Assembly: GCA_031286555.1 (NCBI GenBank)
Contig: JAITUD010000233.1
Location: forward strand, 1 to 33,612
Length of the DNA stretch: 33,612 bases
Direction: 5' to 3'
Source of the DNA: Microbacterium sp.
Lineage (GTDB): Bacteria > Actinomycetota > Actinomycetes > Actinomycetales > Microbacteriaceae
Below the pieces are notes generated by a model. The model ran no database searches. It had not been told where the DNA came from and saw only the letters and a list, made by a program, of their open reading frames with translations. A program made the translations under genes and the position numbers. Shown here in pieces: positions 9,592 to 17,797 of the stretch (positions are counted from its first letter, which is position 1; each line of letters opens with the position of its first letter).

Positions 9592-9933
9592 ATGACCGAT
9601 GAGGTGAACAGCGTCTTCGAGGCGCTCGCGCATCCGACGAGACGGCAGATCCTGCAGGATCTGAAGGACGGCGAACAGGCCGCCGGCGAGATCGCGGCGC
9701 GATTCGCCGTGAGCGGGCCGACGATCTCGCGGCATCTTCGCATCCTCCGCGGCGCCGGCCTCATCGCCGAGCGGCGCGACGCGAACCGCATCCTCTATTC
9801 GCTCGCCGAGGAGCGCCTCGCGCTCTCGGTGGGGGACTTCCTCTCCACGGTCTGCCCCGAGCAGATCGTGCTGCGCGAGGTGCGGCGCCGGCGAAGCCCG
9901 GCATCCGGCGAACCGACGGCGGCGCAGCCGTGA
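9592..9933 (+). CDS. ArsR family winged-helix regulator (SdpR-like)
   Basis: VFEALAHPTRRQILQDLKDGEQAAGEIAARFAVSGPTISRHLRILRGAGLI. Confidence 0.92.
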   Translation: MTDEVNSVFEALAHPTRRQILQDLKDGEQAAGEIAARFAVSGPTISRHLRILRGAGLIAERRDANRILYSLAEERLALSVGDFLSTVCPEQIVLREVRRRRSPASGEPTAAQP

Positions 9934-10655
9934 CCGTGGTGCGCGGAGTGCGCGCGCATCTGCGCCGTCGGCTGCTGGTCAGTTACCGGGTGGACCCGGA
10001 GGTGGCGCGGGCGATCGTGCCCGCGCCGCTGCGTCCGCAGCTGGTGGCAGGTCAGGCACTCGGCGGGTTCTGCGTGCTGGGCCTCGACGCGATCCGGCCC
10101 GGATGGATGCCGGGCGCGCTCGGCCTGCGTTCGGAGAACACCGCGCACCGGATGGCTGTCGAGTGGGATGAGGACGGCGAGACCCGCACCGGCGTGTACA
10201 TACTCGAGCGGCACAGCACGGCGTGGCACGCGGTGCTGTTCGGCGGGCGGCTCTTCCCGGGCGTGCACCGGCACGCGCGATTCACGATCGATGAGAGCGG
10301 GGACCGGTACGCGCTGACGATGGATGCCGGCGACGCACGCCTCGAGGCCGACGTCGAGGTCGGCGGGGAGTGGGAGAGCGACTTCTTCCCCACCGTCCAG
10401 GCCGCCTCGGACTTCTACCGGTCGGGGCGGATCGGCTGGTCGCGCGGGACGGACGGCAGCACCCTGGAAGCGGTCGCGCTCGCCGCGGACGGCTGGAGCG
10501 TCGAACCTGCGCAGATCCACAGCGTGCACTCCTCGTTCTTCGATTCGCTGCCCGCCGGCTCGGCCGTGCTCGACCACGTGGTGGTCATGCGCGATCTGCC
10601 GATCCGGATGGATGCTCCTGAGCGGCCGGCACTCGCCGCGAACGCCGGCCACTGA
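9930..10655 (+). CDS. DUF2071 (YqjF-like) family protein
   Basis: LLVSYRVDPEVARAIVPAPLRPQLVAGQALGGFCVLGLDAIRP; GTGA overlap with the ArsR stop. Confidence 0.75.
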   Translation: MTVVRGVRAHLRRRLLVSYRVDPEVARAIVPAPLRPQLVAGQALGGFCVLGLDAIRPGWMPGALGLRSENTAHRMAVEWDEDGETRTGVYILERHSTAWHAVLFGGRLFPGVHRHARFTIDESGDRYALTMDAGDARLEADVEVGGEWESDFFPTVQAASDFYRSGRIGWSRGTDGSTLEAVALAADGWSVEPAQIHSVHSSFFDSLPAGSAVLDHVVVMRDLPIRMDAPERPALAANAGH

Positions 10656-10705
10656 CGCTGTTCCCCACCGTCGCTGCAAGCTCGAGCTGCCGCCGGAGGG
10701 CTATC

Positions 10706-11182
10706 GTGGGCATCGTGACCGCAGACGAGGTGAGGCCGGCGGCCCCGAGTGACGTCCGTGACCAGGCGCAGCTGAAGGCCGAATCTGCGGGGCTGTCGCT
10801 GACGGAGGCCGAGATCGACGAGTATGCGGCGGCGCTCGGTGCCTGGATCGAGCGGCAGGGCGACGCGCTCGAGACGCGTGTCGCGGTCGTGGACGGCGTG
10901 GTCGTGGGCATGGCCTGGATGGTCGTGTTCGAACGGGTGCCCGACTTCGACGATCGGCGTCGGCGGACCGCTGACGTCCAGAGCGTCTTCGTGAAGCCGG
11001 AGCATCGCGGGCGCGGTCTCGGCCGACGCATGGTCGAAGAGCTGTGCCTCGTGGCGGATGCCCGTGGCGTGCCGCGGACCGTGGTCGGGTCGAGCGCCGG
11101 TGCGATCACGCTCTACGAGCGGATCGGTTTCGAGCACTCCCCGAAGCTGATGCTGAGGCCCGCGGGCCTTTCTCACGCCTGA
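10706..11182 (+). CDS. GNAT family N-acetyltransferase
   Basis: VQSVFVKPEHRGRGLGRRMVEELCLVADARGV...LYERIGFEHSPKLML; start may be GTG 10706 or 10715. Confidence 0.88.
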   Translation: MGIVTADEVRPAAPSDVRDQAQLKAESAGLSLTEAEIDEYAAALGAWIERQGDALETRVAVVDGVVVGMAWMVVFERVPDFDDRRRRTADVQSVFVKPEHRGRGLGRRMVEELCLVADARGVPRTVVGSSAGAITLYERIGFEHSPKLMLRPAGLSHA

Positions 11183-11223
11183 AAGCCGAGCCCGGAGCAT
11201 CCGTCCGGTGGTGGACTGGAGTC

Positions 11224-11694
11224 ATGGAGGCTCGCGACATCCCGATGGTGCCGGTGTACTTCTCCTCGAGTTCGTCGGGGATGGTGCGCAGCTTCGCCCT
11301 GCGACTGCAGCGCCCCGTCTTCGACCTGAGTCGGCGCGAGGTCAGGCAGTCCGTTCCGGACGGGCCGTGGGTGCTGCTGACGCCGTCCTACGTGACGGGC
11401 AATCCGCTGAACGACACGATCCCCGAGCCGGTGCGGCGGTTCCTGTCGAGGCCCCGCACGAGGCGGCTGATGGTCGGTGTGATGGGCTCGGGGAATCGCA
11501 ACTTCGGTGCGCACTACCAGGCGGCGTGCCGGCACATCGCTCGGGCGTCCGGGCGGCCGGTGCTCTTCGAGTTCGAGCTGCAGGGCACGCCGGAGGACGT
11601 CGAGGAGGCCCGCCGCATCCTCGCGGCGCTGGATCGCCGGATGGCGGGGCTCACAGCCCCCGCATCCGGTCCAGCATCAGCATCCCCTCGATGA
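11224..11694 (+). CDS. NrdI-like flavodoxin-fold protein, orphan and divergent
   Basis: VPVYFSSSSSGMVRSFALRL; WVLLTPSYVTG; VGVMGSGNRNFGAHYQAACRHIARASGRPVLFEFELQGTPEDVE. Confidence 0.75.
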   Translation: MEARDIPMVPVYFSSSSSGMVRSFALRLQRPVFDLSRREVRQSVPDGPWVLLTPSYVTGNPLNDTIPEPVRRFLSRPRTRRLMVGVMGSGNRNFGAHYQAACRHIARASGRPVLFEFELQGTPEDVEEARRILAALDRRMAGLTAPASGPASASPR

Positions 11695-12358
11695 GCGGAC
11701 CGGCGGTGACGATGTACATCAGGGCGAGGAAGACCGCGTAGGTCAGGGTGAACCCGACGCACGCGGCGATGTTGCCCCGGTCGCTGAAGTGCGTGCGCAG
11801 CTTGCGGACGAACTGCCCGGGATGCCGCACGTCCCAGCTGTTGAAGCGCGGGTAGCGGCCGAGATACATGCCCAGGCCGAGCAGGATGAGGATGACGGCG
11901 ACGGTGATGAGTCCGCCCGGGCGCAGGAACGACCGGGCGAAGTCGCCGTAGATCGTGATCGACAGGATCGCGTGCGCGAGGAAGACGTTGAGCACGGTGT
12001 TGAGCACGCCCGACATGGCGAGGGTGATGACCAGGATGATGTCGTACCAGAACGGCACCGGGTCGTTCTCGCGGCGGTGCGAGTGGTTCAGCTCGGTGAT
12101 GAGGTAGCTCGCGTTGGGCAGGAGCAGCAGCCAGATGATGCCCGTGACGATGAGGACGGCGATCGCGAGCGGCCGGGCCGGGATCAGCAGCAGGATGCCG
12201 GTGGCGCCGCCGACCAGCAGCACGAGCAGCGGCACGATCGAGAGCCAGATGTTCCACAGCATCGGCCGGTACAGCTTCGTGCGGTACACGAGCGCGCGGC
12301 AGAGGATGAGACCGATCGCATAGACGTTGAGCAGCGCGGCGCCGAGGAAGACGAACAT
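11651..12358 (-). CDS. DUF1361-like integral membrane protein
   Basis: MFVFLGAALLNVYAIGLILCRALVYR...LLLPNASYLITELNHSHRRE; multiple TM helices. Confidence 0.75.
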   Translation of the reverse strand: MFVFLGAALLNVYAIGLILCRALVYRTKLYRPMLWNIWLSIVPLLVLLVGGATGILLLIPARPLAIAVLIVTGIIWLLLLPNASYLITELNHSHRRENDPVPFWYDIILVITLAMSGVLNTVLNVFLAHAILSITIYGDFARSFLRPGGLITVAVILILLGLGMYLGRYPRFNSWDVRHPGQFVRKLRTHFSDRGNIAACVGFTLTYAVFLALMYIVTAGPLIEGMLMLDRMRGL

Positions 12359-12427
12359 GTCTCAGATTCTCCCGGACGAAGCGAGGTCCCGCGATGTAGA
12401 AGCCACACGGGGGTTCCTAGGGCTCGT

Positions 12428-13906
12428 TCATTTGGGCGACTGGCTGAACTGCTGAACTCCTTCGCCCCAATCGGGGTGTGGCGTGTCCGGTCCGTCGTAT
12501 GGCGTGTCGTCGTAGTGCGCCTGAATCTGCGCCAGACGTTCGCGCAGCGCGAGGAGAACGCCTGCTCGGCTCGGATCGTCGATGACGTTCTGCAGCTCCT
12601 GCGGATCCTCTTCCAGGTCGTAGAGCTCCCATTCGATGGGGAAGCGGCGGTCGGACGATCCTGGGACCCCGAGCGGGTCGTTGTAGTAGCAGATCAGCTT
12701 GTGGGTGCGGGTGCGGAGGCCGTAATGGGCAGGCACATGGTGGTTGGGGTCGTCATGCTCCCAGTACCGGTAGTACATGGCATCCGGCCAGTCCGTGACA
12801 CTCTCGCCCCGCAACTGGGGCGCGAAACTGCGGCCCTGCGACGCGGGCAGGCAGGATGCCGCATCGATGCCGCACAGGTCCAGCAGCGTCCCGGCGATGT
12901 CAACGTTCGTGAGGATGTCCGACACGGCTGTGTCCGGCGCGATTCCGGCGGGCCAGCGGATGAGCGCAGGCATCTGGAGCGACTGCTCGAACATGAGTCG
13001 CTTGTCGTACCACCCGTGGTCGCCGAGGAAGAATCCCTGGTCGGACATGTACACGACGATCGTGTTCTGCGCATCGCCGGTGGCATCCAGAGTGTTCAAG
13101 ACGCGACCGACGTTGTCGTCGATCGCCTGGATCACCTGGAGGTAGTCGCGCATGTAGCGCTGATACTTCCAGCTCGCGCGCGCCTCGCGACACTCAGGAC
13201 CCTCGAGGCCCGCAGGCATCGGCTCCTTGATGTGGCGCTCCTGCAGGTCGTCGGCGATGCTCATCGTCGTGCGGTCGGACCACGCGCCGAGCGTGCGATG
13301 GTCATCATGCAGGGTCTCGGGCTCGGGAATGCTCCCCACCGGATACATGTCGAGGTGCTTGTCATCGGGTATCCAGGGGGCGTGCGGCGCCTTGTGGTGG
13401 ATGAAAAGGGCGAAGGGGCGTTCCGTGTCGCGCGTCGTCATCCAGTCCAGGGCGAGGTCCGTGATGATGTCGGTGGCGTAGCCGTTCATCGTCCGCTCGC
13501 CGGCGGGTCCGATCATCTGCGGGTCGATGTACGCGCCCTGCCCGGGGAACACCAGCCAGTCGTCGAAATCCCGCGGCTGCGCCGATGCCGATTCACCGAG
13601 GTGCCATTTGCCGTAGAGAGCGGTGGCGTAGCCGTGCTCACGGAGCCCGGCGACGAACGTGGGCACTCGGTAGTCGAACTCCGCGAAGATCCCCGGTGTC
13701 CCGTTGACGTGCGAGTAGGTCCCGGTGAGGATCGAGGCTCGCGACGGGGTGCAGATCGAGTTCGTGCAGAACATCGACTCGAGCAGTGCTCCCTCATGTG
13801 CGATGCGGTCGATGTGAGGGGTCTTGTTGACGCGGCTCCCGTACGCGGAGATCGCGTGCGGCGCGTGGTCGTCCGACAGGATGAATATGAGGTTCGGCTT
13901 CGTCAT
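12428..13906 (-). CDS. Sulfatase (PF00884-type), GlcNAc-6-O-sulfatase-like, no signal peptide
   Basis: MTKPNLIFILSDDHAPHAISAYGSRVNKTPHIDRIAHEG; NSICTPSRASILTGTYSH (CxPxR); GKWHLG; SDQGFFLGDHGWYDKR. Confidence 0.93.
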   Translation of the reverse strand: MTKPNLIFILSDDHAPHAISAYGSRVNKTPHIDRIAHEGALLESMFCTNSICTPSRASILTGTYSHVNGTPGIFAEFDYRVPTFVAGLREHGYATALYGKWHLGESASAQPRDFDDWLVFPGQGAYIDPQMIGPAGERTMNGYATDIITDLALDWMTTRDTERPFALFIHHKAPHAPWIPDDKHLDMYPVGSIPEPETLHDDHRTLGAWSDRTTMSIADDLQERHIKEPMPAGLEGPECREARASWKYQRYMRDYLQVIQAIDDNVGRVLNTLDATGDAQNTIVVYMSDQGFFLGDHGWYDKRLMFEQSLQMPALIRWPAGIAPDTAVSDILTNVDIAGTLLDLCGIDAASCLPASQGRSFAPQLRGESVTDWPDAMYYRYWEHDDPNHHVPAHYGLRTRTHKLICYYNDPLGVPGSSDRRFPIEWELYDLEEDPQELQNVIDDPSRAGVLLALRERLAQIQAHYDDTPYDGPDTPHPDWGEGVQQFSQSPK

Positions 13907-13931
13907 CGGGTATCGCTCCGAGTGGGTCCGG

Positions 13932-15482
13932 TCAGGATCTGTCGGTGGGGCCGACCCAGGTCGGCGAGCTCCAGGCATACTGGTCGTTCGCCTGACGGAC
14001 GCGGGCGTAGTACCAATCCGTGCCCTCACCGGTACCGGCGTCCTCGAAGTCCATCCGCACGGTGCGTGCCGCACGATCCACCGCGCGATGCAGCAGGATC
14101 GCAGGACTCACGAAACCACCCGTGTATGCGCTCTTCGAGCCTCTGCGCAGTTCTGCGATGGTCGCCTGGACCTCGCGCCCATTCGCCATCACCTCGAGCA
14201 CGGTGTTCTCGTCGCCGATCACCTGAAGGCCGAGCTGCTGAGTGGCATCGGTGAGCACCGTCGGGTTGCCGCGCGTCTTCGAGGCCATCGTGATCGTGTG
14301 GTCATCCTCCTGCACCCAGCGGGTCGTCGGGCCATCGGTGTCGGTGCCCTTGCGCAGCGGGTCGACGATGTCCTCGCCGTGCAGCCGCGGATCCACCGAG
14401 AGGATGCGGCCGCCGCGCACGCGGATCGACACGTCCCAATCCACTTCCACGCCGTACTCGCCCCAGCCGAAGCTGACCGCCAGGACGCCGTCGAAGTCCG
14501 GGCCGGCCGAGGAAGCGGCGGGACGTCCGACCGCGATGACTTCGTTGTTCCGGAGCACCTCGACGAAGTCGACCTGGTCGCCACCCAGAACGTCGACCTC
14601 GATGCGCCGTGCACCGGCAGCACCGGCCTCGGAGCCCATCGGCATTCCGTTGACCGCGGTGGCGAGCATGATCCGATCACCTGTGACGGCATAGGTGCGC
14701 CGCGCCTGGATGGCGTCCCAGATCCCGGCGCGCGTGAGGGAGTCCGCCCAGACCATCGCCTTGCCGTAGCCGTAGCTGCCGGGGTGGGCGCTGTGATGGT
14801 CCGTGGAGCCGATGAAGCCGAATCGGTGCCCCTGCGTCAGTCCGTGTTGGGCGGTGCTTGCACCGTCGCGAGGGCCCATGGTGTGCAGATACTGTCGCAG
14901 GCCAGGCTCGACCTCACCCGAGCCATGCATCGACACCAGCTCGACGACAGGGGAGAGCTCTTCGGTGTAGGTCGACCAGTTGATGCCGCGGTGACCGGTG
15001 CCGTAGCCGATGTGGTGCGGAAGGACCATGGTCGGCACGCCTGCTGCGGCGATGTCGCGAAGGCGTCCCCGGAGATCTTCGAGGGACTGCGCCTGTGCAA
15101 CCTCCAGCGGACCGTGGTCGGACTGGTAGTAGACGCAGTGATCCCCATACGTGAGGCTGTGCCATTCCAAGGAGAGGAAGCTGACGAACTCGCCGTCTTC
15201 ATGGGCAGCGGCGGTGATCTCCTGCACGTGGTCCCATTGCGACGACAGGCGCGCGAAGCCCTCGATGTGGTAGTCGTGCACCTCTCGGGGCTCGGCGGGA
15301 ATGTCGTGCCAGGCGGCGTGCCCGGTCACGCTCGCGAAGTCGAGCTGCTGCTTCGCGTTGGCGAACGCCGTGTCGATCGACCCGTGGCCGTAGCTGATCC
15401 CGCAGTGGTTGTGCAGATCTCCGGCGTAAGCGGTCAGAGCGTCATAGCCGTCGAGATCGGTGGTGGGTCGGAACAAGGTCAT
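13932..15482 (-). CDS. PHP-domain (CehA/McbA-like) metallohydrolase
   Basis: DLHNHCGISYGHGSIDTAFANAKQQLDFASVTGHAAWHD; LEWHS; VLPHHIGYG; GSTDHHSAHPGSYGYG; RBS GAAGGAG. Confidence 0.85.
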   Translation of the reverse strand: MTLFRPTTDLDGYDALTAYAGDLHNHCGISYGHGSIDTAFANAKQQLDFASVTGHAAWHDIPAEPREVHDYHIEGFARLSSQWDHVQEITAAAHEDGEFVSFLSLEWHSLTYGDHCVYYQSDHGPLEVAQAQSLEDLRGRLRDIAAAGVPTMVLPHHIGYGTGHRGINWSTYTEELSPVVELVSMHGSGEVEPGLRQYLHTMGPRDGASTAQHGLTQGHRFGFIGSTDHHSAHPGSYGYGKAMVWADSLTRAGIWDAIQARRTYAVTGDRIMLATAVNGMPMGSEAGAAGARRIEVDVLGGDQVDFVEVLRNNEVIAVGRPAASSAGPDFDGVLAVSFGWGEYGVEVDWDVSIRVRGGRILSVDPRLHGEDIVDPLRKGTDTDGPTTRWVQEDDHTITMASKTRGNPTVLTDATQQLGLQVIGDENTVLEVMANGREVQATIAELRRGSKSAYTGGFVSPAILLHRAVDRAARTVRMDFEDAGTGEGTDWYYARVRQANDQYAWSSPTWVGPTDRS

Positions 15483-15538
15483 GTCTAGGGTCTCCTTCGA
15501 CTGAGAGGACCGGGAGGCCTCGGCGGATCACTCTACGC

Positions 15539-15550
15539 TAGATCGATCTA
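15539..15550. promoter_or_regulatory. Candidate LacI-family operator TAGATCGATCTA
   Basis: Perfect 12-bp palindrome in the divergent PHP/lacI intergenic region. Confidence 0.6.
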
Positions 15551-15649
15551 CCGCGCGAGAGGACGCGGCATCCTCTGCCTCTCTCGCACCGGCCGGGGAC
15601 CCGTTCTGGCAGCACAGGCAAGGCCGCGCGGCCCGGATATACTCGGCCC

Positions 15650-16663
15650 ATGCGCCGTGTGACTCTGCAGGATGTCGCTGCTGACGCCGGTGTCTCACGG
15701 GCCGCCGCCTCCATGGTGGTGCGCGGGACGGGTCGGCTCAGTGACCAGACCCGCGAACGGGTCCGGCGCTCGATGGAGAAGCTGGGCTACATCTACAACC
15801 GAAACGCGGCCTCGCTGCGCAGCAATCGGAGCTGGACCCTCGGCTTCATCGTCACGGACTTCTCCAACCCCTATTTCTCGGCGATCGCACTCGCGTTCGA
15901 GAAGGCCGCTTCTGCTGCCGGCTACATGACGCTGATCTCCAACACCTTCGATGACCCCGGGCATCAGGACGGCTTGGTCACGACGATGCTGGAATCGCCG
16001 GTCGCGGGGCTCGCCTATGTGCCTGCCCTTGGCGCGGCCCCTGTTCACCTGCCGATCCCGACACTCGCGCTGACGCGGCCGGCGGCGGACGGTGGGCCGG
16101 CGCTCAGCAGCGATGCGTATGTCGCCGGCGAGATGGCGGCCGCGCACCTGGCGGGAGAGCACGGCTTTCGCCGGATCGCCTACCTCGGCGGTGCGGCGGC
16201 GGCGGTCCCCACTCAGGAGCGCATCGCCGGAGTGCGCGCAGCGATGGGCCGATATCCGGACGCGGAGCTCGCCGCAGTCGTGCACGGTCAGACCAGCATC
16301 GACGGTGGAGCTCGGCTGGCTGAAGAGCTGCTGCGTTCGGGCGCGGCGTTCGACGCGGTGATCTGTCACAGCGACGTGATCGCCTACGGGGTGCTTCGCG
16401 CGCTGCATGATGCCGGACTCGGGCTCGGTCGCATCGGAGTGATCGGGTTCGACAGCCTCGCCGCGTCCGAGGTGTTCATTCCGAGCATCACCTCCGTCTC
16501 CGTCGGGACGGCGGATCTGGGGCGACTGGCCGCTGAATGGCTGATCCGTGCGGTCGACGATGACGCGATCGAGGCTCCACTGCCGCTCTCCCCGCATCTG
16601 GACGTCCGCGAGTCGTGCGGGTGTGCGACGTCGCAAGAACGCTTCACGCCGATCACGGCATAG
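15650..16663 (+). CDS. LacI family transcriptional regulator
   Basis: VTLQDVAADAGVSRAAASMVVRGTGRLSDQTRERVRRSMEKLGYIYNRNAASLRSNRS; FIVTDFSNPYFSAIA; IGVIGFDS. Confidence 0.95.
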   Translation: MRRVTLQDVAADAGVSRAAASMVVRGTGRLSDQTRERVRRSMEKLGYIYNRNAASLRSNRSWTLGFIVTDFSNPYFSAIALAFEKAASAAGYMTLISNTFDDPGHQDGLVTTMLESPVAGLAYVPALGAAPVHLPIPTLALTRPAADGGPALSSDAYVAGEMAAAHLAGEHGFRRIAYLGGAAAAVPTQERIAGVRAAMGRYPDAELAAVVHGQTSIDGGARLAEELLRSGAAFDAVICHSDVIAYGVLRALHDAGLGLGRIGVIGFDSLAASEVFIPSITSVSVGTADLGRLAAEWLIRAVDDDAIEAPLPLSPHLDVRESCGCATSQERFTPITA

Positions 16664-16809
16664 GGCCATCGCGCGATCTCGCCTCCATCGGCATCCGCCT
16701 GCTCGGCGCGCACCGGGCGCTGTGCGCACTTCGGGGTGTGTCCGGTGAACGCGTGTGTCGTCTGACGCTTGCATTCGGGATGCCCATGACTGATACTGAT
16801 CTCCGATGC

Positions 16810-16823
16810 TGTATCGATCTACC
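16810..16823. promoter_or_regulatory. Second candidate LacI operator (TGTATCGATCTACC)
   Basis: Shares the 11-mer ATCGATCTACC with 15542-15552; upstream of the importer B operon. Confidence 0.45.
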
Positions 16824-16879
16824 ACGATGCGGCCACACCCGAACTCGTAGTTGACGAAGCCGTGACTCGCGGAGGAACA

Positions 16880-17797
16880 ATGACGTCCAGCGCACCCCCG
16901 ATGCCTCGAAGCGCGGCCCGTTCGCGCCGTCCTCGCCGGCGAGCACTGCTTCCGGCGCTCGCCCTGGCGCCCTTCGTGCTGTTCTGCCTCGCGATGGCGG
17001 CCTATCCGTTCGCGCACGTGGTGCAGATGGCTTTCTCCGAAGTCACTCTGACGGCAGCGGGCTTCGACTTCCGGTGGACGGGATTCGCGAATCTCGCAGC
17101 GGTGTTCGCCGATCCGCTCGCCGCGCAGGCCGTGATCAACACCGTGGTGTTCACGATTCTCAGCGTCGTCGGCAGTCTGATCTGCGGGATCATCGTCGCG
17201 ATCCTCGTGGACCGTGCCATCGCTCTGCTCCCGCTGGCAAGGAACGTCATCATCTGGCCCGCGATCATCACGCCCGTGGTCGTCAGCGTGATCTGGCTGC
17301 TCATTCTCAGCCCGACCGCAGGTGGCCTGAACAAGGTGCTGGAGACGATCGGGCTTCCCGCTCAGAACTGGCTGAACTCCGGCCCCGGTGCCATGGCCAG
17401 CCTGGTCGTGGTCGACGTGTGGCATTGGTCGCCCATCGTCTTCCTGTTCGTCTACGCGGCGCTGAAGGCGCTCGACACCGAAGTCCTGGAGGCGGCCAGG
17501 GTGGACGGGGCCTCCGAGGGAACGATCGTGTTCCGGATCGTGCTGCCGCTGGTGATGCCCGCGATCGCGGCCGTCTCGCTGATCCGGATGGTGATGGGGA
17601 TCAAGGTCTTCGACGAGATGTACGTGCTGACTGCCGGTGGACCCCAGGGAGCGACCACTCTTGTCTCGCAGCGCATCCAGCTGTGGTTCTTCAAGGATCT
17701 GAACTTCGGGGAGGCGGCTGCCTTCGGGCTGCTCATCATCGTGGCTGTGGTTCTGGTGCTCACCGTTGTGCTCGTCCTTCGAGGAGCACGACGATGA
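16880..17797 (+). CDS. Sugar ABC transporter permease, MalF-like (importer B)
   Basis: LEAARVDGASEGTIVFRIVLPLVMPA; RBS GGAGGA before ATG. Confidence 0.92.
   Translation: MTSSAPPMPRSAARSRRPRRRALLPALALAPFVLFCLAMAAYPFAHVVQMAFSEVTLTAAGFDFRWTGFANLAAVFADPLAAQAVINTVVFTILSVVGSLICGIIVAILVDRAIALLPLARNVIIWPAIITPVVVSVIWLLILSPTAGGLNKVLETIGLPAQNWLNSGPGAMASLVVVDVWHWSPIVFLFVYAALKALDTEVLEAARVDGASEGTIVFRIVLPLVMPAIAAVSLIRMVMGIKVFDEMYVLTAGGPQGATTLVSQRIQLWFFKDLNFGEAAAFGLLIIVAVVLVLTVVLVLRGARR

Noticed and set aside
11507-14254. 915-aa plus-strand ORF
   Set aside because: Runs antisense to the DUF1361 gene, the sulfatase and part of the PHP gene, all with clear motifs; low-complexity charged composition typical of high-GC shadow ORFs.
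13824-15488. 554-aa plus-strand ORF
   Set aside because: Antisense to the PHP hydrolase, whose motifs are intact on the minus strand.
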